In this document: piece by piece, positions 1 through 7,451 of the stretch
How positions within the stretch are numbered: the first letter of the stretch is position 1
Layout: each line of letters opens with the position of its first letter
The notes under the pieces: model-generated
Seen by the model: the letters and a program-made list of their open reading frames with translations, nothing else
Databases searched by the model: none
What the model was told of the DNA's origin: nothing
Program-made: the position numbers and the translations under genes
Source of the DNA: Bacteroidaceae bacterium
Lineage (GTDB): Bacteria; Bacteroidota; Bacteroidia; Bacteroidales; Bacteroidaceae
Length of the DNA: 64,000 bases
Direction of reading: 5' to 3'
Assembly: GCA_017622815.1 (NCBI GenBank)
Contig: JAGAQH010000024.1
Coordinates: 1 to 64,000 of the forward strand

Positions 1-29
1 CCAAAATAATAGATTGATAAGAGTGTGCT

Positions 30-60
30 TTTGCCGTTCTTGGAAATTGTCGTACCTTTG
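30..60 (+). promoter_or_regulatory. Bacteroidota-type promoter
   Basis: TTTG at 30-33 and TACCTTTG at 53-60 are 19 bases apart, matching the Bacteroidota -33/-7 consensus. The only gene downstream is the broken BspA-like frame that starts about 200 bases later, so this may be the surviving promoter of its lost 5' part. That link is an inference. Confidence 0.55.
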
Positions 61-219
61 TGCCGAAAACGTGGAATGATGGAAACATCAAACTGCAAAT
101 AGCACTGAAAAGAGAAGAAACGCCCTTTATTGACACGCTTGGAGCGTTAAGAAACAATAAAAACGTTAAATCTTCACCTTTTAGAATGTGCCTTTAAAGG
201 TTATGGCCATATTTCTGAC

Positions 220-247
220 TTATTACTCGCAAAATATTGAGTAATAA
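220..247. repeat. 9-bp perfect inverted repeat before BspA fragment
   Basis: TTATTACTC at 220-228 is repeated inverted as GAGTAATAA at 239-247, around a 10-base AT-rich loop. It lies 21 bases before the point where the BspA reading frame opens. It could be a hairpin or a recombination site; nothing else identifies it. Confidence 0.5.
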
Positions 248-267
248 CTGGTTGTAAATACACGTAA

Positions 268-1128
268 AGTTCCGGCTTGACCTCGGTCACTATCCCCAAT
301 AGTGTGGTGAGTATAGGAAGTGAAGCTTTCAGGTATTGTTCCGGCTTGACCTCGGTCACTATCCCCAATAGTGTGGTGAGTATAGGAAGTGGTGCTTTCT
401 CTGGTTGCGATGGGCTGACTGCTGTTCACATATCTAATTTAGAATCATGGTGCAACATAGTATTTGCTAATGGCTCAGGGAATCCTTTAGGCTGTGCAAA
501 GCACCTATATCTCAATGGGGAAGAAATAACAGAATTAACAATACCGGGCAATATAAAAAGCATTGGAGACTATCAATTCTATAATTGCGTTGGAATGACA
601 AGTATAATCATGCATGACAGCATCAAAACTATTGGAGAAGGTGCATTCTCTGATTGCGATGGGCTGACAGAAATAAACCTGCCAGATAGTTTGACAATAA
701 TCGGAGAAGATGCATTCTCAAGTTGTAATAACTTAAGAACTATCAGTTTGCCTAAAAATATAACAAGCATCGGAAAAGACGCTTTTGCATGGAACTATGA
801 CATAGAAAGCGTATATTCATTTGCAGAAACACCGGTAGCATGCGAAGAGAATATTTTCACAAGCAGTACATATAACGATGCTACCTTATACATCCCACAT
901 GGCACAGAGGTCGCATATAGCCAGACATCACCATGGAACAAATTCAAAATAAAATCTATTTCCACATCTGTTGAAAACGTTGTCCCAGATAATCAGACTT
1001 CAGATAAAGTATGTATATATACAATTGATGGGAAATTATTCAAGAAAGGTTTCGACTTCATCAAAGAAGCAAAAGGTTTACCATCAAATGTCTATATAAT
1101 AAATGGTAAAAAGGTATACGTTAAATAA
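268..1128 (+). pseudogene. 5'-truncated BspA-like leucine-rich-repeat surface protein
   Basis: The product is a run of 23-residue leucine-rich repeats of the BspA/TpLRR type (LTSVTIPNSVVSIGSEAF pattern), which occur in secreted surface proteins of oral and gut Bacteroidales. The frame opens inside a repeat: an in-frame TAA at 265-267 sits just upstream, and there is no signal peptide and no true start. The C-terminus (about the last 40 residues: YTIDGKLF then LPSNVYIINGKKVYVK) resembles a short type IX secretion sorting domain. The region is clearly more AT-rich than the rest of the window, which suggests horizontal origin or relaxed selection. I call it a gene remnant; a rare internal start at the TTG at 277 cannot be excluded, but the product could not be exported. 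Confidence 0.8.
269..391 (+). repeat. 54-base direct repeat inside BspA fragment (period 69)
   Basis: Bases 269-322 and 338-391 are identical and in frame, giving two copies of one 23-residue leucine-rich repeat. The identity at DNA level implies recent duplication or gene conversion. The left copy begins exactly where the open frame begins. Confidence 0.85.
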
Positions 1129-1231
1129 GATTCAGAGTTGTATCGCTACGTATTAACAATACCAGTCAATGCGCATTGATATTCCGGTGCGTTAACTCTA
1201 AGAACTAAGCAACAAGCACAATATCAGGACT

Positions 1232-1268
1232 AAAAATCCACTTACTTATTCGGTAGGTGGATTTTTTT
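1232..1268 (+). terminator. Rho-independent terminator of BspA fragment
   Basis: AAAAATCCAC (1232-1241) pairs with GTGGATTTTT (1257-1266), giving a hairpin followed by a T run. It lies about 100 bases after the BspA stop, as expected for a once intact gene. Confidence 0.75.
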
Positions 1269-1422
1269 GTTTTTCCCCCTTAGTCCATCTTGGGGCGTCA
1301 ATACACAAATCCGAACATCCACAATGGGATGGAGTTTTGGTAGACATATTCGATGCCGTCCTTCACAACGAAACTCTTGTCTTGGGGTAGGGCAGTTTTG
1401 GGTCCCAAAGCCCCACCGCCAG

Positions 1423-1561
1423 GCGTTGACAGGCGTTGACACGAATCTGCGCTCTATACCCAAAAATATCTTAATAGGAAATTTATTATATATATAATAA
1501 AAAATTTAATCCTCCAGAAACAGGGGCATGAAGGGAAAACTGTGTCAACGCCTGTCAACGC
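1423..1561. repeat. 20-bp inverted repeat of doubled iterons around AT-rich core
   Basis: GCGTTGACAGGCGTTGACAC at 1423-1442 recurs inverted at 1542-1561. Each arm holds two tandem copies of a 10-base unit (AGGCGTTGAC). The 99 bases between the arms include a run made only of A and T. No protein frame looks real in 1269-1568. The layout resembles a replication origin or a partition/recombination site of a small element; this is inference. Confidence 0.7.
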
Positions 1562-1568
1562 ATCAACG

Positions 1569-1644
1569 AACAGATGGCAGATGACAGAGTACAGATGACA
1601 GAGAACAGATGACAGAGAACAGATGACAGAGAACAGAGTACAGG
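1569..1644 (+). repeat. Tandem repeat, unit about 14 bases (GAACAGATGACAGA)
   Basis: Four to five imperfect copies of the unit follow each other. The next 290 bases up to the smalltalk gene contain no convincing coding frame. Confidence 0.75.
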
Positions 1645-1770
1645 TTACTTTTGGTTTCAGTCCCCTCGGGGTCGCGGGCCTTCGGTTCTGTCCCGATAAT
1701 TTCTCACCCCATTCTCAGCGCTTTACTATTGCGAAATGTCAACAACTGCCAAATGCCTCTCCGGATGCCG

Positions 1771-1778
1771 TATCTTTG
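1771..1778 (+). promoter_or_regulatory. Possible -7 box (TATCTTTG)
   Basis: A perfect TAnnTTTG is present 156 bases before the smalltalk gene; no matching -33 TTTG is visible at 19-21 bases. It may drive the smalltalk/HU pair, or a small gene that has since decayed. Confidence 0.4.
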
Positions 1779-1933
1779 CATCGTCAATCGTCCGGTACCG
1801 CTCATCCTTCTGCATCAGTCCTCGGAATACATCCCGCCGGCCATCAAAAAATATTCTGTCCCTGCCCGAAATACTTGAACCAGCGAGCAGCCCCCCCTTA
1901 AACTTGAAACCTTAAACCTTAAACTATTCAACT

Positions 1934-2038
1934 ATGGGAACCTTCAACAACAACAGCACCTGGGGTAAAATCCTCAACATCCTCATCACCGTACTCACGG
2001 CAATCGCCACCACCTTTGGAGTAACGTCGTGCATGTAA
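1934..2038 (+). CDS. Smalltalk family microprotein (34 aa)
   Basis: This tiny frame encodes MGTFNNNSTWGKILNILIT followed by a hydrophobic segment and the ending TFGVTSCM. The aromatic 'TWGKIL' start, the single membrane-length hydrophobic stretch (about residues 13-30) and the TSCM ending match the Bacteroidales family named smalltalk protein, whose function is unknown. In other genomes it sits between VirE-like primase genes and an HU-like gene, and the HU-like gene does lie 342 bases downstream here. The TTG-rich spacer before it has no good ribosome site. I am fairly sure of the family, and unsure whether the gene is still expressed. Confidence 0.8.
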   Translation: MGTFNNNSTWGKILNILITVLTAIATTFGVTSCM

Positions 2039-2083
2039 CCTCCACACCGCATAGCGGCGTGGGAACGGAAACACAAGACCTTC

Positions 2084-2103
2084 GGACACGGCATGCCGTG
2101 TCC
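2084..2103. repeat. REP-like palindrome GGACACGGCATGCCGTGTCC, copy A
   Basis: This is a perfect 20-base palindrome in intergenic DNA, followed by CTAC. The same palindrome occurs at 41674-41693, 41737-41756 (one base changed) and 46627-46646. Confidence 0.9.
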
Positions 2104-2139
2104 CTACAATCCCCAAAACCCCTTAATCTTAATCTATTA

Positions 2140-2378
2140 TCCTTTAACAAAATCCCTACCTCCGAGTAGTATATACTCCCTCCCCCTTGTGGGAGGGTAT
2201 GGGTAGGGGTCCTATTATTAACCCTCTAACAAAATCCTCATCCCCCAGAACTATATACTCCGTCCGCGCGTCGCACAGGAGTGTGCTCCCCTCACAAGGC
2301 ACAGATGGACATTCAGTCCATCTTCTAAAGACCTTGTTCGCCCCTTGTGGGAGGGTACGGGGAGGGGTCCTATCACTA
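2140..2378. repeat. Imperfect duplicated spacer with G-rich hairpins
   Basis: 2140-2180 resembles 2223-2263 (TAACAAAATCC then ATATACTCC), and 2182-2218 resembles 2341-2378 (CTTGTGGGAGGGTA then AGGGGTCCTAT). CCCTCCC (2178-2184) can pair with GGGAGGG (2191-2197). A third hairpin, GATGGAC (2304-2310) with GTCCATC (2316-2322), lies between. Apart from these repeats and the palindrome at 2084, I see nothing in 2039-2380. Confidence 0.7.
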
Positions 2379-2380
2379 CT

Positions 2381-2893
2381 ATGAGTATACCTTATTCCCT
2401 TGCCCTGCGCCAGATACAGCCCGGCGAACCCGAAATGGGCAACAAGACTTTTCCTCTGGCGCAGGTGCGCCAAGTTATGAACCTCAGCGATATGGCAAAG
2501 CACATGTCCGCGCACTCCAGCAAGTACGACAAGGGCGATGTGATGGCCGTGGCCACCCAACTGACCTCATGCATACGCGAGCAACTCCTGCTGGGCAACA
2601 AGGTGGTGCTGGGCGACCTGGGTGCCTTCAGCGTCTCGCTCATTGCCGACAGCGCAGACAATGCCGAGTCCTTCAGCACCGCACTGATAAAGAAGGTGAA
2701 GGTGCGCTGGGAACCCAGCAGCGAGTTCAAGGACCTGCTGAACGAAGCATCCTTCGAGTACGTGGGCACCCGCAAGGCTCAGGCCGAGGCCCGAAAGGCC
2801 GAAAAGGAACTGCTGAACAACATGGCCACCATACAGCCCGGCGAGGATGCTCCCGAGGGTGGCGGCGACGATGGCGAAGGCTCGCTGGGTTAG
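2381..2893 (+). CDS. HU-like DNA-binding protein of the smalltalk cassette
   Basis: The 170-residue product has the pattern of Bacteroidota HU-like proteins: an N-terminal strand segment (MSIPYSLALRQIQPGEP), a helical part with the motif GDVMAVATQLTSCIREQLLLGNKV, the 'LGDLGAFSVSL' hairpin and a low-complexity C-terminal tail rich in Ala, Glu and Gly (from about residue 130). HU proteins bend and compact DNA as dimers. I chose the ATG at 2381 because upstream codons fall in the repeated spacer. In related cassettes an N-acetylmuramoyl-alanine amidase follows; here metG follows instead, so the cassette is incomplete. The gene itself looks intact. Confidence 0.75.
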   Translation: MSIPYSLALRQIQPGEPEMGNKTFPLAQVRQVMNLSDMAKHMSAHSSKYDKGDVMAVATQLTSCIREQLLLGNKVVLGDLGAFSVSLIADSADNAESFSTALIKKVKVRWEPSSEFKDLLNEASFEYVGTRKAQAEARKAEKELLNNMATIQPGEDAPEGGGDDGEGSLG

Positions 2894-2904
2894 TAAACAT
2901 TAAG

Positions 2905-2930
2905 GTGGGCGGAAAGTGTTTTCCGCCCAC
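2905..2930 (+). terminator. Hairpin after HU-like gene
   Basis: An 11-base perfect stem (GTGGGCGGAAA with TTTCCGCCCAC) closes a 4-base loop, starting 11 bases after the stop codon. There is no T run, so termination efficiency is uncertain. Confidence 0.55.
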
Positions 2931-3054
2931 TAATTCATAACATTGGAACCTCATTCCCCAAGTTACCCTCGCTGACCTTCTGTCTTCCTCCTGCCCATAA
3001 GGCAAGCATCCTCTGCCCTTATTTCGTTCGTCGGTTCGGAAAAATCAATTTTCT

Positions 3055-3086
3055 TTTGCTTTTTCCCTCGCTTATTCGTAATTTTG
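3055..3086 (+). promoter_or_regulatory. metG promoter
   Basis: TTTG at 3055-3058 and TAATTTTG at 3079-3086 are 20 bases apart. The -7 box ends 27 bases before the metG ATG, which rules out the upstream in-frame TTG at 3084 as the start. Confidence 0.75.
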
Positions 3087-3113
3087 CAAGCGGAAATAAT
3101 AAATGCAGAAGAA

Positions 3114-5171
3114 ATGGAAAAGAATTTCAAGAGAACTACCGTCACTTCGGCTCTGCCCTATGCCAACGGTCCTGTGCACATCGGACACCTGGCTGGCGTG
3201 TATGTGCCGGCAGACATATATGTGCGCTACCTGCGACTGAAGGGGCGCGACGTGCTGTTCATAGGTGGCAGCGACGAGCATGGTGTGCCAGTAACAATCC
3301 GTGCCCGCAAGGAGGGCATCAGCGTGCAGGAGGTGGTGGACCGATACCACGGCATCATCAAGGACTCCTTCGAGAAGTTCGGCATCTCCTTCGATGTCTA
3401 CTCGCGCACCAGCGGACCCATACACCATCAGTTTGCCAGCGACTTCTTCAAGAAACTCTATGAGGAGGGCAAGTTCGTGGAGAAGGTGACGGAGCAGTTC
3501 TTTGACGAGGCTACAGGACGCTTCCTCTCCGACCGCAACATCAAGGGCGAGTGCCCCCGTTGCCATGCCGCCGATGCCTACGGCGACCAGTGCGAGAAGT
3601 GCGGTGCAACGCTCTCTCCCGAGGAACTCATCAACCCCTACAATGCCGAGACGGGCAACCCCCTGGTACAGAAGGAGACCAAGCACTGGTATCTGCCCCT
3701 TGACAAGGACCAGGAGTGGCTGGAGAAGTGGATTCTGGAGGAGCACAAGGAATGGCGACCCAACGTGTACGGCCAGTGCAAGAGTTGGCTGGACGGAGGT
3801 CTGCACCCCCGTGCCGTGACACGCGACCTGGACTGGGGCATCCCCGTTCCCGTGGAGGGTGCCGACGGTAAGGTGCTCTACGTGTGGTTCGACGCTCCCA
3901 TAGGATACATCAGCAACACCAAGGAACTCTGCGACGCACGTCCCGAACTGGGCAGTTGGGAGACTTGGTGGAAGGACCCCGAGACACGTCTGGTGCACTT
4001 CATCGGCAAGGACAACATCGTATTCCACTGCATCGTCTTCCCCGCCATGCTCAAGGCCCACGGTGGTTACATCCTGCCCGACAACGTGCCTTCCAACGAG
4101 TTCCTGAACCTGGAGGGCAACAAGATTTCAACCAGCAAGAACTATGCAGTATGGCTCAATGAATACCTTGTGGACATGCCCGGCCGTCAGGACGAACTGC
4201 GCTATGTGCTCACCGCCAACGCTCCCGAGACAAAGGACAACGACTTCACATGGGCTGACTACCAGGCACGTTGCAACAACGAACTGGTGGCCGTCTATGG
4301 CAACTTCGTGAACCGCGCCCTGCAACTTACCCAGAAGTACTACGAGGGACGTGTGCCTGCCTGTGGCGAACTGACCGGCTACGACCGCGAAACTCTGGCC
4401 GAGTTCTGCGGAGTGAAGGAGAAACTGGAGGCTCTGCTGGAGAACTTCCGCTTCCGCGATGCTCTGAAGGAGGCCATGAACCTGGCACGCATCGGCAACA
4501 AGTACATAGCCGACTGCGAACCCTGGAAGGTCATCAAGACCGACCCCGAGCGCGTGAAGACCATCATAAACATATCCCTGCAACTTACCGCCAACCTGGC
4601 CATAGCCTTCGAACCCTTCCTGCCCTTCAGCAGCAAGCGCCTCAGGGAGATGCTTGCCATGGACACCTTCTCATGGGAAGACCTCGGCAGCACCACTCTC
4701 ATGCAGGAAGGACACCAGATGCCCAAGCCCGAACTGCTCTTCACCAAGATAGAGGACGATGCCATCGCCCAGCAGGTGAAGAAACTGGAGGACACCGTAA
4801 AGGCCAACGAGGAGGCCGCCTACGTGGCAGCACCCGTGAAGCCCACAGTATCTTTCGAGGACTTCGAGAAACTTGACATCCGTGTTGGTCTCGTGAAGGC
4901 TTGCGAGAAGGTGAAGAAGAGCAAGAAACTGCTGAAGTTCACCCTGGATGACGGCAGCGGCCAGGACCGTACCATCCTCTCCGGCATTGCCCAGTGGTAC
5001 GAACCAGAGCAACTCGTAGGCAAGCGCGTCCTGTTCATTGCCAACTTCGAACCACGCAAGATGATGGGCGAGGAATCCCACGGCATGATACTCTCCGCCG
5101 TAAACTTCAATGGCGACCTCTCCGTAACCACCACCATAGACGACGTGAAGGGCGGAAGCCAGGTAGGCTGA
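3114..5171 (+). CDS. metG: Methionyl-tRNA synthetase
   Basis: A class I aminoacyl-tRNA synthetase that charges tRNA-Met in the cytoplasm. The 685-residue product has the HIGH motif at 22-25 (VHIGHLAG), a zinc-binding insert ([18 protein letters not shown], about 145-165) and the KMSKS-equivalent KISTSKN near 336-342. The C-terminal 100 residues (from about 580, [20 protein letters not shown]) form the Trbp111/EMAPII-like tRNA-binding domain that lets the enzyme dimerise. Length and domain order are normal for the long bacterial form. It is a single-gene unit with its own promoter and a shared terminator downstream. Confidence 0.97.
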   Translation: MEKNFKRTTVTSALPYANGPVHIGHLAGVYVPADIYVRYLRLKGRDVLFIGGSDEHGVPVTIRARKEGISVQEVVDRYHGIIKDSFEKFGISFDVYSRTSGPIHHQFASDFFKKLYEEGKFVEKVTEQFFDEATGRFLSDRNIKGECPRCHAADAYGDQCEKCGATLSPEELINPYNAETGNPLVQKETKHWYLPLDKDQEWLEKWILEEHKEWRPNVYGQCKSWLDGGLHPRAVTRDLDWGIPVPVEGADGKVLYVWFDAPIGYISNTKELCDARPELGSWETWWKDPETRLVHFIGKDNIVFHCIVFPAMLKAHGGYILPDNVPSNEFLNLEGNKISTSKNYAVWLNEYLVDMPGRQDELRYVLTANAPETKDNDFTWADYQARCNNELVAVYGNFVNRALQLTQKYYEGRVPACGELTGYDRETLAEFCGVKEKLEALLENFRFRDALKEAMNLARIGNKYIADCEPWKVIKTDPERVKTIINISLQLTANLAIAFEPFLPFSSKRLREMLAMDTFSWEDLGSTTLMQEGHQMPKPELLFTKIEDDAIAQQVKKLEDTVKANEEAAYVAAPVKPTVSFEDFEKLDIRVGLVKACEKVKKSKKLLKFTLDDGSGQDRTILSGIAQWYEPEQLVGKRVLFIANFEPRKMMGEESHGMILSAVNFNGDLSVTTTIDDVKGGSQVG

Positions 5172-5205
5172 CTATCGGTTTTGCCGTAAGAAGAAAGATA
5201 AGAAA

Positions 5206-5238
5206 GAACCCGGGCCGACAGATCGTTGGCCCGGGTTC
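5206..5238. terminator. Bidirectional terminator between metG and permease gene
   Basis: GAACCCGGGCC (5206-5216) pairs perfectly with GGCCCGGGTTC (5228-5238). It sits in the 74-base gap between two convergent genes, with an A-rich left flank that becomes a U tract for the minus-strand transcript. Confidence 0.8.
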
Positions 5239-5245
5239 ATGTATC

Positions 5246-6451
5246 TCAGGACTGTATTTTACGCGTTGCCCACATTACGCTTACGATTCCCAGAAGCATG
5301 ACCGTAAGCAATACGCCGGCCAGGTCCCATCCCTCCAAGACTACGGGGTAGGCATCAATGATGAAACTGCCCTCGCTCTGCCCCATGCGGACAAATCCGA
5401 ATTGCTGTTGCAGGAGGCACAGCACTATGGCAACTCCCATGCCGGCAAGGCCGCCCCCCAGGATAATCATCAGTCCCTCAAGAATGAAGACGCGACGTAT
5501 GCCCGAGGCCGTAGCACCAAGTGCAGACAGTGTCTGCATGTCCTCGCGCTTTTCTATCATAAGCATGTTCAGGCTGCCCATGATGTTCAGGCACGCCACA
5601 AGCAGGATGAAGCAGAGGAAGGCATAGGAGATGAGCTTTTCTATTTTCATGATGCGGAAGACATCCTGCTGCTGTTCGTAGCGGTCCTGAATGCAGAACC
5701 CCTCGCCAAGCAAATGCTCAATGTCCTTTCTGTCTCCCTCGGAAGATAGTTTCACCTCCAGTGCCGTGGCCTTTCCCTGCATGTCAAACATCCTCTGTGC
5801 AAAGCCTATGGAACACAGGATGTACTCAGAGTCGTACTTGGCCTGATGCATGCTGAAAACCAGACCGGAAGCCTGCAGCTCCTCCTGGTTGAAACTGGTC
5901 TTGGGATTGGCCATGTTGACACGCTCTCCGCGCTTTGGGGCATATATCTGCAGAGGCTCAGAAAAGTGCAGGGGCAGTCGCAGTTGGTTGCACAACTGCA
6001 GGCCGGGTATGCAGTACTCCAGGACGTCGAGTTGCAGGATGGGCTCGCCTTCTCCATAGAGCGCATCGGCAATATTGGACTGACGGAGGAAATTGTCGTC
6101 AACGCCCTTCAGCATGACAACTTTCTGCACGTCTCCTGTAACGGCAAGTGCCTGTCCCTCCACTATGGGAGTGAAGACGGCTACATTCCTGTCCGCGGCA
6201 AGCGACTTCACCCTGTCGTCGCTCAGGTCTATGACGCTGCCCTCAGCGGGTGTTATGCGGAGTTCCGGGTCAAAACCGGTGAAGAGTTCGGCTACCAGGC
6301 CCTGGAACCCGTTGAAGACGCTCATTACTATGACCATGGCCATTGTGGCAACGGCAACGCCCACAACGGCTATCAGCGAGACTATGTTGATGGCATTGTG
6401 GCTCTTCTTGGAGAAGAGATAGCGGTGTGATATGAGCAGTTCGTATTTCAT
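5246..6451 (-). CDS. FtsX/LolC-E family ABC permease
   Basis: An inner-membrane permease of the lipoprotein-releasing or MacB/FtsX superfamily. The 401-residue product has one N-terminal membrane helix (about 20-43), a large periplasmic domain, and three C-terminal helices (about 275-300, 325-352, 377-400), the standard layout. The start MKYELLISHRYLFSKK is typical of Bacteroidota LolE-like proteins; an ATG 12 codons further upstream (6487) is possible but would reach almost to the preceding stop. It is the last gene of an operon with two lipoproteins, 40 bases after the middle one. No ATPase partner is encoded nearby, as is usual for these proteins in the phylum. A role in lipoprotein export is likely by family, not shown. 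Confidence 0.85.
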   Translation of the reverse strand: MKYELLISHRYLFSKKSHNAINIVSLIAVVGVAVATMAMVIVMSVFNGFQGLVAELFTGFDPELRITPAEGSVIDLSDDRVKSLAADRNVAVFTPIVEGQALAVTGDVQKVVMLKGVDDNFLRQSNIADALYGEGEPILQLDVLEYCIPGLQLCNQLRLPLHFSEPLQIYAPKRGERVNMANPKTSFNQEELQASGLVFSMHQAKYDSEYILCSIGFAQRMFDMQGKATALEVKLSSEGDRKDIEHLLGEGFCIQDRYEQQQDVFRIMKIEKLISYAFLCFILLVACLNIMGSLNMLMIEKREDMQTLSALGATASGIRRVFILEGLMIILGGGLAGMGVAIVLCLLQQQFGFVRMGQSEGSFIIDAYPVVLEGWDLAGVLLTVMLLGIVSVMWATRKIQS

Positions 6452-6491
6452 TTGCGGAAATGGGGCGTAGCGTTGTATCTTGGTCATTGCC

Positions 6492-7439
6492 CTATCTGGC
6501 CGTCTGTTCTGCAGGAGAGGTTATTTCTGAAAGGGCAGGCTCTATGTCCTTTTGCCAGTCGCTGCCGGCGCATATAATGCGTGCGGTGGTGTCTGCAAGG
6601 ACAAAGAAGGGGATGTCGCGTATGCCCAGACGTGATGGAAGTTCAGACTGGAACAGCATCGGGGTGTTGTAGCTGTGCCATGTTATGGTATCCGTGCGTT
6701 CGATGTAGTCCAGGATGCTTTTGCTCACGTCTATGTTGTATGAGATGCACTCCAACTCCCTTTTGGCCTGTCGGCGCAAACGTCTGATTCTGGTGTTGAT
6801 GGTGCTGGTGCCTCCACGCCAGTTTGCCCAAAAGGCTATCAGCGTGTACTTGCCCTTTAGGCTATCCGTTGTGATTGTGTCGCCTTTGCGTGTCACGATG
6901 GTAAAGTCAGGTAGTCCCGTGCCTTTCTTTAGCGCTTCGGGAGTCTGTCTGCCAAGTTCCTCCAGTTGCAGGAACCTTGTCACCGGCGACTCCGGATTGG
7001 CATCGGCAAAAGCCGCGGTGATGCTGTCTGCCTTTTCCGGTGTGGCGCCATCCAGTTTTGTGCGCAATGCCGTATAGGCTTCGTTCGCTTCGTTGCCGCT
7101 CACTTTCGTCGCGCTAAGGTTTTGCGCGTCACCTTCCATCAGTATTACGTCTCCGCTGCTGCCAAAGACGGTCAGTGTGGAGAAGGTAGGATATACTATC
7201 GTCACACTGCCGTTCTCCTTATGGTACGTGCATGACCAGTCTATCTTTCCTTGTCGCACATGCAAGGTGTCTATTCCCTGAAAGACGCCGTCTCTGCTGA
7301 AGATGGTCAGGTCGGCGTTGTTCAGACCTCTGATTTCTCCCTTTATACGCAGTTCACCCTTCCTGCCGCCACACGAGGTGAGGGCAAGAAGGGTGAGTAT
7401 TGCAATTGTATAATGCTTGATGCTCAATGCATAGTGCAT
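6492..7439 (-). CDS. TlpA-like thioredoxin-fold lipoprotein lacking the CXXC motif
   Basis: The product has a lipoprotein signal (lipobox LALTSC, Cys23), an N-terminal DUF4369-like beta domain (about 28-110: RIKGEIRGLNNADLTIFSRDG) and a C-terminal TlpA/AhpC thioredoxin fold (about 170-300). In that fold the normal WCxxC site reads WANWRGGT at 204-211, with no cysteine at either active position, so disulfide exchange by the usual chemistry is impossible. The fold is otherwise recognisable (LPDFTIVTRKGDTIT, then YTLIAFWANW, then IRDIPFFVLAD with the cis-proline region). It lies between an OmpA/TPR-like lipoprotein (12 bases upstream) and the permease, so it probably acts in the periplasm at the envelope. 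Binding rather than redox activity is my inference. Confidence 0.8.
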   Translation of the reverse strand: MHYALSIKHYTIAILTLLALTSCGGRKGELRIKGEIRGLNNADLTIFSRDGVFQGIDTLHVRQGKIDWSCTYHKENGSVTIVYPTFSTLTVFGSSGDVILMEGDAQNLSATKVSGNEANEAYTALRTKLDGATPEKADSITAAFADANPESPVTRFLQLEELGRQTPEALKKGTGLPDFTIVTRKGDTITTDSLKGKYTLIAFWANWRGGTSTINTRIRRLRRQAKRELECISYNIDVSKSILDYIERTDTITWHSYNTPMLFQSELPSRLGIRDIPFFVLADTTARIICAGSDWQKDIEPALSEITSPAEQTAR

Positions 7440-7451
7440 GATTAGGCAGTA

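Noticed and set aside
1242-1901. Small open frames between the BspA fragment and the smalltalk gene
   Set aside because: They overlap the inverted and tandem repeats, lack start signals, and have no recognisable protein pattern.
2894-3113. SAM riboswitch or T-box before metG
   Set aside because: A standard promoter lies 27 bases before the ATG, leaving no room for either element in the leader.
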